NCBI GenBank assembly: GCA_022925895.1
Contig: JAKSYS010000618.1
Coordinates: 1 to 37,417 of the forward strand
Source: Fragilaria crotonensis
Taxonomy: Eukaryota; Bacillariophyta; Fragilariophyceae; Fragilariales; Fragilariaceae
Reading direction: 5' to 3'
Length of the DNA: 37,417 nucleotides
Shown: positions 11,531 to 20,608 of the stretch, piece after piece
Layout: every line of letters starts with the position of its first letter
Numbering within the stretch: the stretch's first letter is position 1
Notes under the pieces: generated by a model
What the model saw: only the letters and a program-made list of their open reading frames with translations
What the model was told of the DNA's origin: nothing
The model's database searches: none
Translations under genes and position numbers: made by a program

Positions 11531-12439
11531 CAGTGTGCATGATAAACGAGTTGGGACGAGTGGCCATTGCATGGGGACCAATTCAAGACATCAATAATAA
11601 TGTACCCCAACTGCTGCTGGGCAGATTGGAGGATAAACCAAGGCAGCACCAGCAGGTGATGCTGGCAAGTTGACTCCATCAGAGATAGATGGCATAGAAA
11701 AAGTATGCTGGATCCATAAAATCTATGTATGAAATACTGTAGACAACACAAGGAAAACTCTGACACCCTCGTATGTTAGGACCGCCGCCCACCGGCACGT
11801 ATTATGGTGTATCATAGTATCATTCATCATACCAGATCGTTATATAATCTTATGTGTTGACTGTGTCACGTTTGTGATGACGATACTATGAATTTCAACC
11901 TACACTGCACTGTGACAAGATTCCATCTGTCTACTGTGCTACTCTGAGGTCATCTACAGAAATGAGAAATAAGATTTTAAATATCTGCCTGATCCCTATC
12001 TAGTTCTGCTTGAAATGCCCAAATGATTTTGACACATTGTTTGACAACTTGCTTTGTCTTTGATGCAATTAATGTTACTAGAATGACCGGTATTGTCGTG
12101 GCTTAAAATAGTGAGACGACTATAGCTAGTCTGTCTCAAGAATACAGGAGGGGGCATTGACTAAGGAGGATTGCCAGGTGATAAACTGTTGTGCTCCCAG
12201 AAAGGTGGAGTGAATCCAGGAATCCAAGTGGTGCTGTAACCATGCTACTCTGGTTAGTTGATGGTTTTATTAACGTTTAGGGCAAGTCAAGGATGAAGTT
12301 GACATGACAACAGCAAAAGTGGACACTCCTGCAAGTATGGGCAGTGGGTGGAGACATGATGGAACTTCAAAGTTCATCAAACTGTACCAATCTTGCTAAT
12401 GACGTTGGGGAACGCGCGCAGTTAGAAGCAGTGGACGGT
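11531..12439. other. Interval between decayed elements A and B
   Basis: Mostly A+T-rich sequence with no usable open frame. The last 190 bp (about 12,250-12,439) reads more protein-like on the + strand (for example TAKVDTPASMGSGWRHDGTS) and probably is the part of element B that lies left of the element C insertion. No RT of element A, no LTR and no tRNA were seen. Confidence 0.4.
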
Positions 12440-12445
12440 GAGGTA
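12440..12445. repeat. Target site duplication of LTR element C, left copy
   Basis: GAGGTA directly precedes the TG that opens the left LTR, and the same six bases directly follow the right LTR at 23,061-23,066. Copia elements normally duplicate 5 bp. Because an A also precedes the right LTR's TG, the duplication may be GAGGT with an LTR that starts one base earlier. Confidence 0.9.
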
Positions 12446-12818
12446 TGTCAAGATCTACTGTACTACTGCTCACGATGTGTCCAGTAATACTGTGTCATGT
12501 GAACAGTACTCGGACAACAACGATAGTCCAGTATCTAGTATCTGTTCCGGTGATCGCGACAGTACTGATGGTTGGACTGTTGTCCAAGCCAAGATCAGAA
12601 CAAAGAAGGCTAAAGAGTCCAGGAGGACTAAAGAGTCTATTGTTGCTGCTAATGGGATTCACAAGTATGTTGTGAATGGGAATGCAAGTGCAATTGCTGG
12701 GAATGGAACCCAGCATTATTAGAGTAACACTATAAGCACACAATACTGATAAACGAAATTCACTACGGTAGTAACGTCGTACTGAATAATATTATACGGT
12801 ATCAAGGAATATTTAACA
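12446..12818 (+). repeat. 5' LTR of element C
   Basis: This 373-bp sequence opens TGTCAAGATC, closes ATATTTAACA, and is repeated at 22,685-23,060. Differences found by eye are A versus G in the context AACRGTAGTCC or AACRATAGTCC, and a missing AGT triplet. Its first about 280 bp are an open frame, because in the 3' copy the polyprotein ends inside the LTR. The next 36 bp (12,819-12,854) lead to the gag ATG and contain no TGG-type primer-binding site. Confidence 0.9.
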
Positions 12819-12854
12819 CGTTTATAAACGATCAGTTTATATTCAGATAAAGCA

Positions 12855-13350
12855 ATGGTTGAAGAACAGACAGAGTCCGGGTTTGGAACTACTGTTCGGG
12901 CTTTCGCCTTTGACGGCGACGAAACCAAGTACCGGTCATGGGAAGGTAAGACTCTTGCCCTCGCCGGTTCGAAGGGATTCCTACTTGCATTAACCAAGGA
13001 GAGTACTGGTACAGCTCTCACGGTGGAAGAGTTCGAGTACGGAGTGGTCGAGGTACCAGGCGTTGCGGTCACTGGTGGTGCTGTGGGCGCTCCTACGACG
13101 CGCCCTACGACAATGTCAGAGAACCGAAAGTACCTTGCGAAGGCTGCAGCTTGGACATATCTCGTCGCGAGCTGTACCGATAAAGCGTACGCACTTATCG
13201 AAAGGTGTGACGGCGATCCGTTTAAGGCCTGGGCCATACTACAGGAGAAGTACTGTGCCACCGACGCGGAAGAAAATTATCCCGAACTTGATCAAGCATT
13301 CAACGATTGCAAATTGGATGGGACTAAGAAGGATCCAGAACTTTGGTTTA
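12855..13350 (+). pseudogene. Gag N-terminal part of element C, interrupted by Harbinger
   Basis: The ATG at 12,855 is 36 bp after the LTR and opens a frame of 164 codons up to the Harbinger insertion. The product resembles the copia Gag (UBN2-type) fold: an N-terminal FDGDETKYRSWEGKTLA block (the Trp motif of Gag N-termini), later AKAAAWTYLVASCTDKAYAL and DPFKAWAILQEKYC, then KKDPELWF at the break. Gag would package element RNA into cytoplasmic particles. The frame continues at 18,153 with DMDHLNMRLARINLKY once the insertion and one copy of TTA are ignored. Past 13,350 the frame runs on into transposon sequence for about 22 codons and stops at 13,413-13,415. Confidence 0.85.
13348..13350. 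repeat. TTA target duplication, left of Harbinger
   Basis: TTA lies immediately outside the left terminal repeat and again at 18,150-18,152 outside the right one. A 3-bp TTA/TAA duplication is the hallmark of PIF/Harbinger insertions. Confidence 0.93.
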
Positions 13351-13366
13351 GGGGCGTTGTTAACTC
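13351..13366 (+). repeat. Harbinger left terminal inverted repeat
   Basis: GGGGCGTTGTTAACTC, exact reverse complement of 18,134-18,149. Confidence 0.93.
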
Positions 13367-14917
13367 CCATGCGTATCACCCAAATTTGTATCAGGCAGTT
13401 GTGAACTTAACGTAAAATATTTTTTTAACTCACCCGAAATTCCGTGATACAAACATTCGTTCCTAACTCAATTGATGGTATCAGGATGAAATCTGACGCA
13501 TCCACAATCATTATAACGGTCCACATAACGTCGCACACATTAATTCGTTCGTTCAGAGCAATGTGACTCTTGTTGTCGTAAACATGCAGTGCTTGGTTCA
13601 GTCCAGCACAAACGACGAACAGATTCTTGACTCGCAAACACAACGCAAGAGTTGGTGATTCAACGAGACCCGCCATTTGGCAAGCGAGCTCTTACTATTC
13701 CGACTATGATTGGAAACCCTTTTCGGTTTCCATTACTTGGAGTGGCATCTTGAATATGATAGGCGAGTAAAACCCTGCTTGAAGACATGCATACCGAATC
13801 GTCAAAGGATGTGTCTGCTCGCCAGCATGTGTTGGCAAGAGATAGATTGTGATCGTTAATTTGAGCAACCTTGGGAAAGAAATGTTTCTGATTCCTTGCC
13901 TGCTGCTGGGGCTCTTGCTTCTTGGATTTGAAGTCACAGCAAACGAATCGGATGGCAAAGCAACATGACTAGCTATTGCAGCAAGTGATCCCAATGCAAC
14001 GGCAGATACGACAAGTGGTGCAAACGCAGTTTTGCTTTGCAGCAGTTAGATCGCGGGTTGCTGGTCGATTCGAAGGAGTAGCAATAAGGTGGTTCAACAT
14101 CGTTAGGAGTTGTTCTTACGTTGAGTGAAGGAGGACTCAAATCCAACGGCAACGGTGCCAGGATGGAACTACGTCAGTCTGGCCAATTGCACTTGATGAT
14201 TCCGAAGGAGAGGGGATTCCTGATGGAACGCACATGTGTGGCATCGGCATCGTTGGGTTTCACGAAGGAATTTCAGTTGGGCCTCCAGATGTTACAGACA
14301 ACACAGGAGGAGCCCCTGCTGTACGCACTCCCATTGTTGGAGGCAAGGTTGACGGCATCATGATGGTCAGGAACAACGGGATCCTGGTTGCTGGTGGGTT
14401 GGAAGCGAAGGTAGCTGCAGTAAGAATGCTTTCTTATCGGCGGAGATCCGTTGAGCTGCCAAGATCTCCTCGCACCAGTCTCTAGTTGTACTTTCAAATT
14501 GAACAACAGCAAGTCACATCTGAATGTATCAAACAACAAGCAACGTCACCTTAAATTAGTCGAGAGTGTACAATTATGCTGTGCACAAAGATGAAATGCA
14601 TGTTCGGGCGCTTGGCATTGTCGTCTCAACTCAACAATAAGCCACCATAAGATTTGTTCTCAGGCTTGTTGTGTGGTACTGACAAGAGCACTTCGACTTC
14701 GGTCCTCTGTTTGGTGGGCGAACTGACCAGGTATGAGACCTGAGGCAGCCATTCACGACTTGCTGTCACCCAGAAGGAAGAGTCACCACGATCAGTTTCT
14801 AATAGGAGTTTGTACCGGTGGGAGTCGTCGTCATTTGAACCACCATGGCTGGAGTCTTCTTCATTATTTCAACCAGCACGGTGAGTTCATAAAAATTGAA
14901 TCTATCTTTGTGTAACA
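13367..14917. other. Harbinger left subterminal region with decayed coding-like patches
   Basis: About 1.5 kb with no intact gene. TTAACTCACCC at 13,425-13,435 repeats the inner part of the right terminal repeat. At 13,882 a + frame opens MFLIPCLLLGLLLLGFEVTA, a textbook signal-peptide profile, but stops after 28 codons. At about 14,180-14,485 another + frame reads GIPDGTHMCGIGIVGFHEGI and continues Gly/Val-rich to a stop at 14,485. Two - frames (13,425-13,676 and 13,704-13,994) are open but unrecognised. The promoter of ORF1 should be within the last few hundred bp, but I cannot point to its elements. A captured and decayed host gene fragment is possible. Confidence 0.4.
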
Positions 14918-16312
14918 ATGGCTTCGCAAGAATTGTTGGAAACAGAGACTCGATGGTTGCTATCCGCGAGTCTTGACAATGTGGTGCGTGATCATACTGA
15001 GTTTAAGTCTATCGTATCAATCAACAATGTGGGTATTGCACAATTACCTGTTAGATTGCTACGTCGCTTCTGTGCAAAGCTGAAGGTCAGTGGCTACAAA
15101 AATCTTAATCGAGATAGCACTATCAAACTTATTGCTCAGCGGATTTTGAGTCATGAGATCGAGGAAAGGTTGTACCCCAAGGCACCTGATGATATTCCGA
15201 CTGAAGAAGAAGGCGAAGGACATTTACCAAGTTCACATCTGTTGCAGGATACCACCAGCAGCATTCTCTATTCGGCATCAAATACGAGCAGTGAGGAGGA
15301 TGCTTCACCCGCCACTAATACTTTGCTCCTTTCCGTTGCGGAGGAGCCTCCGGGTGCAGTGCATGTTTCGAAGTCCAGAAGTGATGCCCCTGGAAGGAGC
15401 AGCGGCAGCAAAGCAAAGAAGAAGAACACCAGCTCACCGCCCACATCGGTCACTCAGATGGGGACCTACATCCGTGCAATCAATGTCTTCTTCGATCAAA
15501 AACACCGAAACGATGTCTTCAGTCTTGGGGCAACCCCGTCCATGCAAGAACTGGATGCAAGATCTGATATTCGAGTGAAGGCAGTTTACAACAGAATGCT
15601 CGTGACTTACCTTGATCAGTCGATCCCACATATTGGTGCTGTTGCATTTGCCGATGACCCATACCTGCCATCAATGGGCGTGTATGATAATGCTGCATTG
15701 GAGTTTGATGTGCTCACCTCGGAAGAGCTAAAGGACACCCTTGCTTTTGTTAACCGCTTTTACAAGATTGCACACCGAAATAACCAAAAGTCTGGAAGTC
15801 ACGATGACTTCCATAACTTTACTCGTGACAAGGCTTATGTCTTTTATTACCACCTTTGGTTGCAACACCTTCCAAACCTGTTGTGTATTGCTGTGCCATC
15901 GCTTCCACCTGGCATTGCAACCGACAGCACATTGCATCCATCCAATAGCGCAACGGCTCGTAGAAGAAAAGATGCAGGCTCCAAGAGGAAGGGAAATGCC
16001 TCCGCTGATGCATTAGCGGCTGCAATTCTGGAGGTGGGTCGCTCTTCATCGAAAAAGTTGTTGGTATTGGAAGAAATGAATGCATTGAAGAAAGTGAATG
16101 CAATTGTTGACCGCGAACGAGCCCTTCTTGCTCTGATGGGCGAGTATGACGTGAGTCTGAAGAGGAAGATTGATGATCTTGATGGATACACCTCGGACAT
16201 GGAGGAAGAGAAACAAGTTGCAAGGACTGTCATCGAAATGATTAAAAAGAAAAGGAACGAGGTGATTAAATCACTTGAGACATCGCACCACCAGCCTCCA
16301 ACAGCAGGCTAG
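14918..16312 (+). CDS. Harbinger ORF1 partner protein, 464 aa
   Basis: This is an intact frame from an ATG preceded by ACA. I do not recognise a Myb/SANT or trihelix domain, the usual DNA-binding module of the second Harbinger protein. Visible parts are an N-terminal about 85-residue helical segment (LPVRLLRRFCAKLKV, then a helix ending in SHEIEERL), an acidic-Ser/Thr linker (about 90-150), a basic nuclear-localisation-like cluster SKAKKKN (about 163-169), a central conserved-looking region (about 175-340), a second basic cluster ARRRKDAGSKRKG (about 348-360), and a charged C-terminus (about 385-455) that looks coiled-coil. In known Harbingers the partner protein helps nuclear import of the transposase and DNA binding. 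That role is inferred here from position and basic clusters only. It faces the transposase gene tail to tail. Confidence 0.85.
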   Translation: MASQELLETETRWLLSASLDNVVRDHTEFKSIVSINNVGIAQLPVRLLRRFCAKLKVSGYKNLNRDSTIKLIAQRILSHEIEERLYPKAPDDIPTEEEGEGHLPSSHLLQDTTSSILYSASNTSSEEDASPATNTLLLSVAEEPPGAVHVSKSRSDAPGRSSGSKAKKKNTSSPPTSVTQMGTYIRAINVFFDQKHRNDVFSLGATPSMQELDARSDIRVKAVYNRMLVTYLDQSIPHIGAVAFADDPYLPSMGVYDNAALEFDVLTSEELKDTLAFVNRFYKIAHRNNQKSGSHDDFHNFTRDKAYVFYYHLWLQHLPNLLCIAVPSLPPGIATDSTLHPSNSATARRRKDAGSKRKGNASADALAAAILEVGRSSSKKLLVLEEMNALKKVNAIVDRERALLALMGEYDVSLKRKIDDLDGYTSDMEEEKQVARTVIEMIKKKRNEVIKSLETSHHQPPTAG

Positions 16313-16424
16313 CTTTCAGCGGACACATAGGGGACTTGGGGGACTCGATAAGAAAACAACGGTAAATTCTACAACTTCCTAGCTACTACATTAGATCAAT
16401 CAAAATGGTGCTGACGGCATGCAT

Positions 16425-17714
16425 CTACATAAGATCAATATCGTGAAGCTCGTATCTATGCCGTTCCAGATTTTCAGCAGGTCGTCGAATGGCAAGATTG
16501 GCAACACGTCTCACAATGATGTCCCGCATTTGCGATGTACCTGGTATGTGAACAAGTGGCTCTACGGTTGGTAAGTATCCCCAGCCGAGATCAGCACCAG
16601 GCATTGGCAAAATCTCTCTCAAAGCTACAGCATCGTCCACAAACTGGTCACCGTCCTGGTTAATGCAGAAGTTGTGCAGCTTACTGCAACATTCAAGAGT
16701 AATCGCAGACATCTTTAAGGAAGTCTGAAGGGGAGTGCGTAGCACTCTCCACTTGTTGGACATCAAGCCAAACGCCATCTCAATCCGAATCCTCAACTGA
16801 CTCAAACAGAAGTTGTAGGCGTCGTTGTTGGCATTGCTTCTCTGGGAACCCGTGAAGGGTACGAGCATCTTTTCACTTACAGAATATGCAGCATCTCCAA
16901 CCAAGTATTTCCCAATGGGTAAGGCTTCCATCAATGCCGGTAATGATGTCCTCTCAAAAGCAAGTTGATCGGCACACTTCCCTGGAGCAGCAACTGCAAA
17001 AAAATTGAACCGTGATCGATAGTCACACACAGCTTGTACGTTCAAGCCATACACGCCATAGTGCCCAGATCTAAAGGCACCGGGATTATGTCCTGAGTCT
17101 GCCATAGACGGTTTTACAGTAACAGCCAAATAGCCATCGATGCAACCGACACATCCCCGCATGAGCTGATTCAAACTTCTTGACTCAAATTGCGAGCTTA
17201 CCAGATCAAGTTCTTCAGCACTCTGTGGAAATGCGATGGCCAATTCAGGTGCTGCATTGACGGCATCAAAGAAGATATCACGACACCGATAGACAGAAGA
17301 AAGGCTCATACCCATAGATATGTGAAGATCAAGACTTGGGCACCCTGATAGCCATCGGAGTCCAGTAGCCATCACAATCTCAGGTGGAATGGGCATCACA
17401 CCGGGCGAATGGTAAGCAATGAGCACAATACGTCTCCCTAGTATCCGTTGCAATGCCACAAAGGCATTGTTCGACATTCGATACATCCGTTCAAAGAGTT
17501 GTTCGTGGCGAAGTTGAACAACATGCTGGTCCCAACAGATCCGGGTGTGTTGCCACTTGGCAGCCCTCGTTTGCTTGTCCTCTAGCAGATATGACGCCGC
17601 AGCAAGCATCAGAAGTAGTGTGTCTTCATTGTCATCGTCAAACTCATCGTCAGAATCATCATCAAGTGCTGGAATCAAGCTCATGATTGATGCACTAGGA
17701 TTTGACACAGACAT
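16425..17714 (-). CDS. PIF/Harbinger DDE transposase, 429 aa
   Basis: Intact frame, ATG at 17,714. The DDE domain of the Harbinger nuclease family (DDE_Tnp_4 type) is readable. The first Asp is in RGCVGCIDGYLAV (D193), the second in KYLVGDAAYSVS (D274), and Glu in RIRIEMAFGLMSNKW (E312), with ECCSKLHNFC after it. A helix-turn-helix-like segment (about 105-150, LRWLSGCPSLDLHISMGMS) precedes the catalytic core. The acidic N-terminus (15-30) is Asp/Glu-rich. The enzyme cuts at the transposon ends in the nucleus and inserts at TWA targets, agreeing with the TTA duplication seen around the element. Length is within the usual 350-450 aa. All three catalytic residues and spacing are intact, so it could be functional. 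Confidence 0.95.
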   Translation of the reverse strand: MSVSNPSASIMSLIPALDDDSDDEFDDDNEDTLLLMLAAASYLLEDKQTRAAKWQHTRICWDQHVVQLRHEQLFERMYRMSNNAFVALQRILGRRIVLIAYHSPGVMPIPPEIVMATGLRWLSGCPSLDLHISMGMSLSSVYRCRDIFFDAVNAAPELAIAFPQSAEELDLVSSQFESRSLNQLMRGCVGCIDGYLAVTVKPSMADSGHNPGAFRSGHYGVYGLNVQAVCDYRSRFNFFAVAAPGKCADQLAFERTSLPALMEALPIGKYLVGDAAYSVSEKMLVPFTGSQRSNANNDAYNFCLSQLRIRIEMAFGLMSNKWRVLRTPLQTSLKMSAITLECCSKLHNFCINQDGDQFVDDAVALREILPMPGADLGWGYLPTVEPLVHIPGTSQMRDIIVRRVANLAIRRPAENLERHRYELHDIDLM

Positions 17715-18133
17715 TGTAAATTGTTACTCAATCCTCGGGTGAATACTCATATGAAGATACCAAACTGTTGGTTGTCAATGGCTGTATCTCCTGGGACATG
17801 ACCATTAAGCAATAGACAATAAATCAGATCGAACATCAAAGTAAAAGAAAACAGAGCAGTTGATCAGGTCTTCATTCTATATCCTCTTCTGCCGTCGATG
17901 TAAATACTTTCTTCTGGTGGCAACTACGATGTGCGTTCATGACTATTTGATATTGGAGAAGTTATTTTGACGTTGGCCTTACACATGTTCTGGTATCCGT
18001 GATCCTGATCCTGATATTTTCCTTTCAAGAAATGGGTATCAGGATCACGGATACGGGATCAGGATAACGGCGAAAAATAACCGCATGATACAAAAATACC
18101 CGGAGTTGATACCAGTTTTCGTGTATTTTGGGT
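17715..18133. other. Harbinger right subterminal region
   Basis: About 420 bp upstream of the transposase start, presumably holding its promoter. It has no open frame of note. It contains a 17-bp inverted repeat (17,993-18,009 and 18,038-18,054) and an extra GGGATCAGGATAACGG copy just inside the terminus. Confidence 0.5.
17993..18054. repeat. Hairpin with 17-bp stem in Harbinger right end
   Basis: GTATCCGTGATCCTGAT at 17,993-18,009 is the exact reverse complement of 18,038-18,054, with a 28-nt loop. GATCCTGAT-type motifs repeat around it, so these may be subterminal binding sites for the transposase or ORF1 protein. That role is inferred. Confidence 0.75.
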
Positions 18134-18149
18134 GAGTTAACAACGCCCC
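18134..18149 (-). repeat. Harbinger right terminal inverted repeat
   Basis: GAGTTAACAACGCCCC on the + strand, the exact complement of the left terminus; followed by TTA at 18,150-18,152. Confidence 0.93.
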
Positions 18150-18152
18150 TTA

Positions 18153-20168
18153 ATGACATGGATCACTTAAACATGCGGCTCGCTCGCATCAACTTGAAGT
18201 ATCAGAAGGATGACCTACAGTTGAAGAGTCATATGATGTCAGCTATGTCCAACGACTATGAGAGCGTCATCATTAAGTTCAGGGGAGACCTGCAGGAGAC
18301 TTCGCTTGCTAAGTTACGTAAGGAAATAGTACTCCAGTACAAGACTCTTGTCAAGACCGTTGGAAAATCCGGTTCGGAATCAGTCTTAAATGCAAATGTC
18401 TCAAAGCAGCCGTGGAGAAAGTTCAAAGGGACTTGCAGGAACTGTGGTAAGATTGGTCATAAAGCAAACGAGTGCAGATCAAGTAAAGTTGAATCTACGG
18501 AAGTTACTACTAAAGGCTCTGGTACTCCTGCTGGAGACAAGTCACATGTAACTTGCTATAACTGCCAACAGAAAGGTCACTTCATGAACAAGTGTACGCT
18601 CCCAAAGAAGTTGAAGTCCGACGCTACTGCCGATATGGCTATGTTTGTAGGAGCTTCATTTTTGGATGACCCAGTTGACGTTAATCCTACTGTTGCTGAT
18701 ACTATTGCGGACAGCTTTTTCGACTTTTTCGACAATTCGATAACATTTAACGACGAAGACTTGACTTGTGACCTAGTCCCGTTTTGGGGCAATGAACGAG
18801 AAAACATTATGGTAACAACACTCGAAGACGATGACGTCTCGATCGATACGGCAGTTCTCTCGAATGACTATGTCTGTGCCGCATCCCCCGTTGGACTTAC
18901 GGAGGAATGGCTACTGGACTCTGGTGCTACGTGCGGGGTCACATACGATAACAAGCTTATGACAAATTTGACACCCTCGAATCGGGAGATTACCATTGGT
19001 AACGGCGACAAGGTTGCCACGCTGGGACAAGGAACGGTTTCGCTCACGGACAGTCATGGTCAGACGATCAAGCTAACTGATGTCTATTATGCTCCGGCAT
19101 TTACAAAGCACATTGTTAGCATGCGGAAACTAATTGACGATGATTGGTCCTTTAGTGTCGCCGATAAGACGGCGTTTATCTTCACGGATCCGGTTACGAA
19201 GGGTTCCGTGAAATTTGGTCGGAACGAACGTGATATGCTGTACTATTTGATTGGTACACGCACAGTTAAGGCCGATAACAATCTACTCGTGAACAGTCTT
19301 ACAACTGCCCCAGTCATTTTGGATATTAACATTGCGCACGGCCTTCTTGGACATCCTGATACAAGGACGGTTACGGCTATGGCTACGAAGCACGGTTGGA
19401 CACTTACTGGGACGGTTAAGCCCTGCGGATCCTGTGCACTCGCTAAGGCTCGTGCTAAAGCGATACCAAAAAGTACTATGACCAAGGCCAAGACTCCAAG
19501 GGAGCGACTTTTCTTGGACATCTCTGGCCCCTACTCCGATTCCCTAAATCAAAATAAGTACTGGCTTCGCATTGTGGACGACTATAGCCGGTACAGTTGG
19601 GACTGCTTCCTGCCACGTAAGAGCGGCATTCACGTACCGCTATTGAAATTGGTGGTTATGAACAAAGCTGCTGGCAAGCCTTGCCGATACCTCCGTTGCG
19701 ACAATGCGGGAGAAAACGAATCCTATGTGCAGCAAGTGTGCGCGGAAAACGACATACAGTTGGAAATGACCGCCCCGAATACTCCCCAGATGAATGGTGT
19801 TGTGGAACGGAGCTTTGCCACATGTAAGGATCGTGCTTTTGCTACAATGTACTGCGCTCGATTTTCATTGGCTACACAAGGATTACTATGGCCAGAGGCA
19901 GTGAATACTATCACGAAAATTGGAAACCACTTGCCTCGCCAGGGGCTGACACAGGACCCACATACGGCTTGGTTCGGATCAGATGTCGTACCCCCTCGAA
20001 TTCTGGGTCATCTTCAACCGTTTGGGAGGATTGCTTACGTCACCGACAGAACGAAGCTCAAGGCGAAACTTGACCCACGATCAACGAAATGCGTCTTTAT
20101 CGGATATGCATCCGACCACTCTGGCGATACGTATAAGTTTTATAACCCATTGACAAAAAGTACTATCA
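18153..20168 (+). pseudogene. Element C polyprotein: Gag C-terminus, CCHC knuckles, protease, integrase
   Basis: Gag resumes directly after the Harbinger target duplication and stays open to the MITE. Numbering from 18,128 (the first codon of the open stretch), two zinc knuckles follow, CRNCGKIGHKANEC (103-116) and CYNCQQKGHFMNKC (143-156), both C-x2-C-x4-H-x4-C. The aspartic protease site is WLLDSGATCG (D264). Integrase has a His-His-Cys-Cys finger (H404, H409, C433, C436) and a DDE core: LFLDISGPYS (D464), RCDNAGEN (D525) and NGVVERSF (E560). A C-terminal KLDPRSTKCVFIGY block follows. Gag forms particles, protease processes the polyprotein and integrase inserts the cDNA. All catalytic residues are present. 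It is broken only because Harbinger cuts gag upstream and the MITE cuts downstream. After 20,168 the frame reads MITE sequence to a stop at 20,219-20,221. Confidence 0.93.
20166..20168. repeat. TCA target duplication, left of MITE
   Basis: TCA precedes the MITE and recurs at 20,607-20,609 after it. With one copy ignored, the polyprotein frame runs through without a stop. Confidence 0.85.
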
Positions 20169-20606
20169 GGGCGTGTCCATTCGGGTTTTTTTCACATCCA
20201 AGTTTCCAAGTTTCCAAGTGATCGAATTAGTCGAATTTGGGTTCGATTTATGCTTGGTCGATGTAGTGTCCATTCGGACAAAAGGAGAATCGAAGTTCCG
20301 AACTCCCAAGTTTTACTTCCTCCGAGTAGAGTTGAATGCTTGGGGAGTAGAGTCATTTCAAAATTTTCTGGCATTGCGAACATGAGTGTCGTATCCACTG
20401 GATTAGCTGGTACAGAGAACAGGTTATGAAACTTGGATTTCTGAACTTGGCTAAAAAAATCTCGTTAACTTGGATGTCCAAGTTAACGAAAGACGAGTCC
20501 CACGAAACACAAAATCCAAGTTGAATCACGAGTCGACTAGTTCGATCACTTGGAAACTTGGAAACTTGGATGTGAAAAAAACCCGAATGGACACATGGAC
20601 ACGCCC
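20169..20606. mobile_element. MITE, 438 bp, inserted in pol of element C
   Basis: Long terminal inverted repeats of more than 50 bp start GGGCGTGTCCATTCGGG and continue with TTTTTTTCACATCCAAG and TTTCCAAGTTTCCAAGTGAT. The right arm carries an 8-bp tandem duplication (GTGTCCAT twice) that the left lacks. There is no coding capacity. The body is packed with AACTTGGA in both orientations and holds a 28-bp palindrome. The 3-bp duplication and GGGCGT terminus are PIF/Harbinger-like, but TCA is not the usual TWA, so superfamily assignment is tentative. It would be moved by a transposase encoded elsewhere. The insertion disrupts the polyprotein between integrase and RT. Confidence 0.88.
20462..20489. 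repeat. Palindrome inside the MITE
   Basis: TCGTTAACTTGGA at 20,462-20,474, a 2-nt spacer, and its exact reverse complement at 20,477-20,489. It sits roughly two thirds of the way through the MITE and uses the same AACTTGGA motif as the terminal arms. Confidence 0.85.
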
Positions 20607-20608
20607 TC

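Larger units (their letters stand above)
13351..18149. mobile_element. PIF/Harbinger DNA transposon, 4,799 bp, apparently complete
   Basis: It has perfect 16-bp terminal inverted repeats GGGGCGTTGTTAACTC (13,351-13,366 and reversed at 18,134-18,149). Past these, the left arm carries about 10 extra bases before a CACCCAAA block that aligns with ACCCAAA in the right arm. Target duplication is TTA. Inside are two convergent intact genes, a 464-codon ORF1 (+) and a 429-codon DDE transposase (-), with 112 bp between their stops. The left 1.5 kb before ORF1 is noncoding or decayed. Both proteins are required for transposition in known Harbingers. Intact genes, perfect repeats and an unblemished target duplication indicate a recent, possibly still active insertion. 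Confidence 0.93.

Noticed and set aside
15153-15578. 141-codon + frame inside Harbinger ORF1
   Set aside because: Overlaps the longer, protein-like ORF1 in another frame and has no motif; a shadow of that gene.
18128-18152. Start of a 697-codon frame within the Harbinger right end
   Set aside because: The first codon is TTG and lies in transposon sequence; the true coding sense begins after the TTA duplication at 18,153.
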